From NCBI GenBank assembly GCA_035578905.1, contig JAQJVL010000530.1, positions 189,501 through 253,500 on the forward strand: a DNA stretch of 64,000 bases, read 5' to 3'. The notes beneath the pieces are model-generated. The model saw nothing but the letters and a program-made list of their open reading frames with translations. It did not search any database and was not told where the DNA came from. Made by a program: the position numbers and the translations under genes. The DNA is from Stictocephala bisonia (Eukaryota > Arthropoda > Insecta > Hemiptera > Membracidae). How positions within the stretch are numbered: the first letter of the stretch is position 1; each line of letters starts with the position of its first letter. Below are positions 57,841-64,000 of the stretch, one piece after another.

Positions 57841-59150
57841 TGCTGTTTCACAAACTGCCAAACCACTGCTGGGAAGTCAACAGTCCCTAGAGACGCCATA
57901 TAATCTGTTTCCCAAACTGCCAAACCACTGCTGGGAAGTCAACAGTCCCTAGAGACGCCATGCAATCTGTTTCCCAAACTGCCAAACCACTGCTGGGAAG
58001 TCAACAGTCCCTAGAGACGCCATGCAATCTGTTTCCCAAACTGCCAAACCACTGCTGGGAAGTCAACAGTCCCTAGAGACGCCATGCAATCTGTTTCCCA
58101 AACTGCCAAACCACTGATGGGAAGTCAACAGTCCCTAGAGACGCCATGCAATCTGTTTCCCAAACTGCCAAACCACTGCTGGGAAGTCAACAGTCCCTAA
58201 AGACGCCATGCAATCTGTTTCCCAAACTGCCAAACCACTGCTGGGAAGTCAACAAGTCCCTAGAGACGCCATGCAATCTGTTTCCCAAACTGCCAAACCA
58301 CTGCTGGGAAGTCAACAGTCCCTAGAGACGCCATGCAATCTGTTTCTCAAACTGCCAAACCACTGCTGGGAAGTTAAGAGTCCCTAGAGACGCCATGCAA
58401 TCTGTTTCCCAAACTGCCAAACCACTGCTGGGAAGTCAACAGTCCCTAGAGACGCCATGCAATCTGTTTCACAAACTGCCAAACCACTGCTGGGAAGTCA
58501 ACAGTCCCTAGAGACGCCGTGCAATCTGTTTCCCAAACTGCCAAACCACTGCTGGGAAGTCAACAGTCCCTAGAGACGCCGTGCAATCTGTTTCACAAAC
58601 TGCCAAACCACTGCTGGGAAGTCAACAGTCCCTAGAGACGCCGTGCAATCTGTTTCCCAAACTGCCAAACCACTGCTGGGAAGTCAACAGTCCCTAGAGA
58701 CGCCATGCAATCTGTTTCCCAAACTGCCAGACCACTACTGGGAAGTCAACAGTCCCTAAAAACGTCATGCAATCTGTTTCCCAAACTGCCAAACCACTGC
58801 TGGGAAGTCAACAGTCCCTTGAGACGCCATGCAATCTGTTTCACAAACTGCCAAACCACTGCTGGGAAGTCAACAGTCCCTAGAGACGCCGTGCAATCTG
58901 TTTCACAAACTACCAAACCACTGTTGGGAAGTCAACAGTCCCTAAAGACGCCATGCAATCTGTTTCCCAAACTGCCAACCACTGCTGGGAAGTCAACAGT
59001 CCCTAGAGACGCCGTGCAATCTGTTTCACAAACTGCCAAACCACTGCTGGGAAGTCAACAGTCCCTAGAGACGCCGTGCATTCAGTTTCCCAAACTGCCA
59101 AACCACTGCTGGGAAGTCAACAGTCCCTAGAGACGCCATGCAATTTTTCC
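57841..59150. repeat. 62-bp satellite, second array (about 21 units)
   Basis: Same unit as the first array, with a matching order of variants for its first part and extra units at the right. Rare differences from the first array (CACTGATGGG, a one-base insertion in CAACAAGTCCC, TTTCTCAAACTG) show slight divergence after duplication. Confidence 0.95.
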
Positions 59151-59445
59151 TCAGCGGGCTAAAACATGCTTTTCTATATCAACTGTGCGTTCTGTGAGTA
59201 TAATGAGTTTTAATGAACACATCATTATTATTACAGGTCCAATTTAGTGGAATGAAATATAAATTGATATTGTAACATTACAAATTTAAAATAGTTTAGA
59301 CTGATACTCAAAGTTTTCCATAAAAGTAAAAGAAATTATAAAAACAGTGGAGCTTTTTGCCAAAATCATCTACGATCATTATTGCGGACCGTATCGTTGA
59401 AATAAAAACAGTTCTCGCCTTTTTCGAGGAGATAACGGCCCTCTT

Positions 59446-60022
59446 AGGACTGTAAAGTCCTCTCTAACACTTAACCCCACAAACAAAATAATACATATAC
59501 AATTCATAGGCTAAGAAAAATTTTAGAATGACTTATATTAATTGCCACCTTTATATACAAAGTAATAGTAATAATATTTTATAAACAAAAATGTCAAGTT
59601 AAAATAAATAGAAAAAAATCATAATTTAAATTGATGACCAATTCATCGCTTTTATTTATCTAGAAAACAATAATTACGAATAATATGTTACACGTTATGT
59701 ACGCAAATAACAACTTTCTTTATCGAAATAATAAAGGATGAAAATTTACTTGTAGCATAAAAATGATTTTTTCCAAGTCAATCTGTAATAAGCTTAAAAT
59801 GATTTTCAAGAATACTTCAACCATTCCAAAATTTGGCTAGAAATTGATACGGTTCAACATTTAATAAAAAACAGGATAATACTGTACTCAGAACTTCTTC
59901 GTTGAAACGGTAAAAGCCAGTAAGTATTATAGCTCTAATAGTTGTACAATAATTTTTATAAAGAAGAAAAAACCAATGAAGTACGTTGGATATGCTGAGT
60001 AATGTAGATGAAAGTGAACAGG
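59446..60022. other. No feature recognised
   Basis: AT-rich spacer. Confidence 0.35.
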
Positions 60023-60377
60023 GACTACATTACTACATCACTACTCTAATACATCACTACATTACTACATTACTATCACTACATTACTACATTACCATCA
60101 CTACATCACTACTTTACTACATCACTACATTACTATCACTACATTACTACTTTACCATCACTACATTACTATCACTACATTACTACATTACCATCACTAC
60201 ATCACTACATTACTACATTACCATCACTACATCACTACTTTACTACATCACTACATCACTACATTACTACATCACTACATTACCATCACTACATCACTAC
60301 ATTACTACATCACTACATTACTACATCACTACTTTACTACATGACTACATCACTACTTTACTACATGACTACATCAC
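60023..60377. repeat. TACATCAC / TACATTAC microsatellite
   Basis: Mixed tandem of 8-bp ACATCACT and ACATTACT units with 11-bp ATTACTATCACT variants. The plus-strand open frame over it is an artefact of composition. Confidence 0.9.
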
Positions 60378-62594
60378 ATTGTACATTGGTTGAAACATTA
60401 GATGTTATTAGTCCGTAGATTTTGCTAGATAAATGAAAACTTTATTTGACATAGTATATGTACAAATTTTTTGATGAAAAGTGTGGTTTTTTTAAACGTT
60501 CCCCGAAATATATTTTGAAAATATAAAATACCGTCATTTGCACTAAATTCGTAATAAACCACCATAGATCCTTGGTTAATGTCACTTCTATTATGCTATA
60601 TAGACCTAAAGATCTTTCATAATGCACTATAATTTAATTTAGTTTGTAAGCTTTAGTGGGTGAAATAATGTCTGGATTTGATCGAACGGTTGTAGAAATG
60701 GTTTCAACAAAAGGATTTCAACGTGATGATAATTTACTAGTACTTAGCTAAATGTATACTATACTTTATTTAGTGAATCTTCCAACTTGACATGAGCGCA
60801 AGTAGTGGCATTTAAGTGAAGCTCTGACGTGCGGTGTTGCCAAGAGTACTCCGTTTGACATACGACCGGCAGTAATTTATTAACTTGTGAGGTACAAGGA
60901 ACATTCCGCATGAAGTGAAATTTTTAACTGATTCACTGATACAATACAACTATCCTTAAATAATGCTATACAACTATACAAAGGTAAAAGACAATATAAA
61001 CAATAAGAAAGTCCAAGATCACAACATGTTTACTCATATTCAGATTCACTATATCAATAAAGTAGGCTGTAAAACAGTTGCATTTAAATAATGGAGACGT
61101 GGCGAAAATGCAATGTAACGCCGCTGTTATGGTTTACATCGTCACGCCATTGGTTATAGCATTCCCAACTCCACATAGTTCCATCAGTTGCTGTTAGAGC
61201 TCTCTGAAGTCAAGTCAGTATATTTAATAAATTAACGATAGATCTCCATTACATATTGTGTAAAACTGTCAATGGTCTTCTAATTTTCCAAGATTTAGCA
61301 GATAAAACAACGTGTTATCTGCTAAATCTTCTGCCTCATATGGTGAGCTGGTCCAAGAGTACCTCTATGCAATGATTATTTCTTATTTATTTTTCAACTC
61401 TAGGTCATTAGGCTATTGTTTGTTTTTTTATTATTTAAACTGTTAAAAATAAGTATGGTGTGGTGTTAAAATAAGACAAGTAAGCCAAAGGAATAAGTTT
61501 CATCTACTAATTGATATATTATTGAAGTCTCAATGTATCTAGCCTATTGAAGTCTCCTAAAACTAATTACTTAATTGAAATAGGCAACTGTCACAATGAT
61601 TATTTCAAGTAATTCAAAGGTATGAGTTGTATTAGGTTAGTGGTTATTCACTCGTGTAGAAAGAAGTGCGAAATGCATAGATACCATACTTTGATAGGTT
61701 TTCATAACATGCAAAATTCATTTTAAGCTGTTTGGTCAACAAAATTATATTTTTGTCGACTTCAGTTACATTATATCAGCTATTAAACGCCTCCCAAATA
61801 GTTCTTTCATTAAATTTATGTTTATAGTTATAAATCCATCACCTCAAAGATGCAAATTTGGGCTTTCTTGGCACATACAGAACTTAAAAACTATTTTCCC
61901 GATTATTAACAAATTTTAAAAACAGACCCTCACATGACTGGTCTGGTTCATCAGTTATTTTAAATTACGTAATTTTACTGAAAACTAGCAAATTTGATTT
62001 TAAATAATTAATATTATATGTTTGTTTTTATTTTATTACAATGAGAAATACAATGTCGTGTTTGGAATCTTATGCTTTTTAATATCATACAATTTACAAA
62101 ATTTACTCTATATACTCAGCTTTTGTTTGCACTTTTATACCCGCATGTTATATTACAATACAATCGCTACACACTCGTACAGTGAGACACAGCACCCGCA
62201 CCCGCACGATCGCGCCTCAACGACTTCCTGCAATTATACCCCACCCATCCCAGGGGTGGGGGAGGGGTCGAGTATCTGTGTGTGATTACCTAGTGGTCAG
62301 ACGTACAGTCAGCGCTGCGAGTGAAATTCAGTTGTCCCTAAAGCCACCGAACCACCTTAAACGTCTCCCACATTTCATTTGAACTTGAAAATATTCCACA
62401 ACGAATATAACATTTACTTTTTTCTGTATTATTTTGGGCAACAATTTTTGGACTTAAACTATGATTTAATGACTCCCAGTGTCTCTTTTATCCGAAGGGC
62501 TTGGTATGAATTAAACTAATAAGTTTAGTTTTTGAAAGAAGAAAATACGAACATGAGGGATTGTTAGAAATATAATATCTTGGAACCTGGTTAA
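60378..62594. other. Unassigned; hairpin at 61,290-61,330 and CpG-rich patch at 62,180-62,280
   Basis: No gene is recognised. 61,090-61,200 (GTAACGCCGCTGTTATGG, CGTCACGCCATTGG) and 62,180-62,280 have more CpG than their flanks. The rest is AT-rich. Confidence 0.35.
61290..61330. repeat. Perfect 16-bp inverted repeat with 9-nt loop
   Basis: AAGATTTAGCAGATAA (61,290-61,305) and TTATCTGCTAAATCTT (61,315-61,330) surround AACAACGTG. The stem is too short for a normal pre-miRNA. Confidence 0.85.
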
Positions 62595-63345
62595 TGAACC
62601 TATTTTGCTTTAGGATTAGAACTGGCCTGCGCCAGGATTGAACCTGTTCTGCACCAAGATTGGATCTGGTCTTCGCCAAGATTGGACCTGGTCTGTGCCT
62701 GAATTGAACCTAGTCTGTGCCAGGATTGGACCAGGTATGCGCCAGTATTGAACCGGAACTATGCCAAAATTGATTCTGGTATGTGCCAGGATTGGACCAG
62801 GTCTGTTCCAGGATTGAACCAGGTCTGTGCCAGAATTAAACCTGTTCTGTGCCAGGATTGGACCTGGTCTGCGCCAGGATTGGACTTAGTCTCTGCCAAG
62901 ATTGGATCTGGTCTGTGCTGGATTGGACCTGATCTGGGCTAGTACTGAACCTGTTCTATGCCAGGATTAGACCTGTGTGTGCGCCAGGAATGAACTTGGT
63001 CTGTGTCAGTATTGAACCTGGTCTCTTCCAGGATTGGACCTGGTCTGCGTCAAGATTAAATCTGGACTTCATCAGGATTGGATTTGGGTTGTGGCAGGAT
63101 TGGACCTGTTCTGCGTCAGGATTGAACCTGTTCTGCACCAGGAAAGTACCTGCTCTGAACCAGAATAAGACCTGATCTTCGTCAGGATGAAATTTGGTTT
63201 GCTCCAGGATTGGAACTGGTCTGCGCCAGGAAAGAACCTGGTCTGAACTAGGACCAGACCTGGTCTTTGTCAGGATTAAATCTGGTTTGCTCCAGAATTG
63301 AAACTGGTCTGCACCAGGCTTTGACCTGGTGTGCGCCAGGATTGG
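62595..63345. repeat. 22-bp degenerate minisatellite
   Basis: About 34 units of AGGATTGGACCTGGTCTGCGCC with frequent substitutions (ATTGAACC, GTTCTGTGCC, AAATCTGG). Some units are 21-22 bp. Divergence is high, so this array is old compared with the 57- and 62-bp satellites. Confidence 0.9.
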
Positions 63346-63379
63346 CGGCCGTGATCGTTACCGTTTTCCGACTTTCAGA

Positions 63380-63615
63380 TATATATCGTGTAGTGTCTTA
63401 GTGAAAACACTGATCGTAGTGATATGGGTGTATATGAGGGGTAAGTGAGTGTGATAAATGAAGATGAACGCGTGCAGTCATTGTTACTGAAGGCGGGTGA
63501 TACTTATAAAGAACTATTTTTTAATATTCCAATACCTAGGGCCTACTAAGGGACAAATAGCTTTAAGTGCTTTAAGTGAAATCCAAACCACGTAGTAACT
63601 GTCAGATTTTCTGCT
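63380..63615 (+). mobile_element. Dispersed SINE-like repeat, family S, copy 3
   Basis: Collinear with 42,835-43,040: GTAAGTGAGTGTGATAAATG, AGTCATTGTTACTGAAGG, AAAGAACTATTTTTTAATA and CCAAACCACGTAGTAACTG. More diverged than the other two copies are from each other. Confidence 0.5.
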
Positions 63616-64000
63616 TTTTGACAAGCCTTAGGCCTATACTCACTTTTCTTCCCTATACCTATCATACCTATCGTCTACAATCTCTACAACTCTTTTCCCC
63701 CAAGTAACTGGGTTACATTTCTGCACCACTAGTGCCGACAAGTAAAAGAGCCAATTAGGAGAAGGATCGTAGTTACAAGAGCCATTTAGAGACTTACGGA
63801 AGTATTGTAACTGGGAGGCTCTCGTATATCGTAGTGTGGGTAGTGGGGCCCATCGGGGTTTTGTTACGGTAACATCAATGTATTGGAGTTTTAATATATC
63901 GTATAAAAAACCAACAATAATTTTTATAATTGAATATTTTAGTGAGTAGTGTTGTTATTCAATTGCAAGACATAGACTGAATTACGATCTTGAAGTAAAC
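63616..64000. other. No feature recognised to the window end
   Basis: No coding or repeat structure seen. Confidence 0.35.

Larger units (their letters stand above)
56105..59445 (+). mobile_element. Family M element, copy E, swollen by a 62-bp satellite
   Basis: The left end is CTGTTTCACAAACTGCCAAACC. After the last satellite unit the element continues with CAATTTTTCCTCAGCGGGCT, AATGAGTTTTAATGAACAC, ACAGGTCCAATTTAGTGGAA, then TACGATCATTATTGCGGACC and the right end GAGATAACGGCCCTCTTAG (about 59,427-59,445). The order matches copy A. Only the left segment has been amplified, opposite to copy B. Confidence 0.75.

Noticed and set aside
59986..60393. 135-codon tyrosine/threonine-rich frame
   Set aside because: Translation of the TACATCAC-type microsatellite.

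Overview
This window reads as repeat-rich intergenic or intronic DNA from an arthropod, most likely an insect. It is AT-rich, has no operon-like gene packing, and is dominated by transposon remnants and tandem repeats. tRNA-derived SINE-like units, LINEs of jockey/CR1 and R1/LOA type, a Ty3/gypsy element primed by initiator tRNA-Met, and interspersed TAACCTAACC-type sequence fit an insect. I cannot name the species. I see no complete host gene. The only candidate host coding piece is a 255-bp exon-like block at 45,431-45,685.

Layout: 0-5 kb holds a 299-bp TIR element with a TAACATAACC interior, two tRNA-like SINE fragments, an eroded LINE tail and the simplest copy of a foldback/MITE-like family called family M here. 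6.2 kb is a 27-bp minisatellite. 8.6-12.9 kb is a nearly full-length LINE on the minus strand, with ORF1 (coiled coil plus SGNH esterase), endonuclease and reverse transcriptase, broken by one stop and two frameshifts. 13.1-14.0 kb is a long inverted repeat. 15.5-16.3 kb and 17.8-19.2 kb are tandem arrays. 20.9-24.6 kb is a family M copy whose right part has expanded into about 58 units of a 57-bp satellite. 25-30 kb holds RT debris, a 27-bp coding-like repeat and otherwise undistinguished sequence.

30.7-38.6 kb is a gypsy-type LTR retrotransposon on the minus strand (7,905 bp, LTRs about 1.34 kb, 4-bp target duplication CGAG). Its LTRs are nearly identical, so it is young. It sits inside an older LINE copy that had already been split by a minisatellite-bearing segment. 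42-51 kb contains more family M copies, the exon-like block, a 19-bp minisatellite and a decayed RNase H-bearing LINE. 50.6-52.3 kb is another LINE, of the family the gypsy element landed in. 53.9-54.9 kb is a 36-bp minisatellite in both orientations followed by a 211-bp GA tract. 55.4-59.4 kb is another family M copy, whose left end has expanded into a 62-bp satellite; that array plus its spacer is duplicated as a 1,729-bp unit. 60-64 kb holds a TACATCAC-type microsatellite, a 22-bp minisatellite and a SINE-like repeat.

The most interesting feature is the behaviour of family M: two different satellites arose independently from opposite ends of the same short mobile element. This is a sequence-level picture of transposon-to-satellite conversion. 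Nothing here works as a gene pathway; the autonomous LINE and LTR elements would have supplied the mobilising enzymes when intact.
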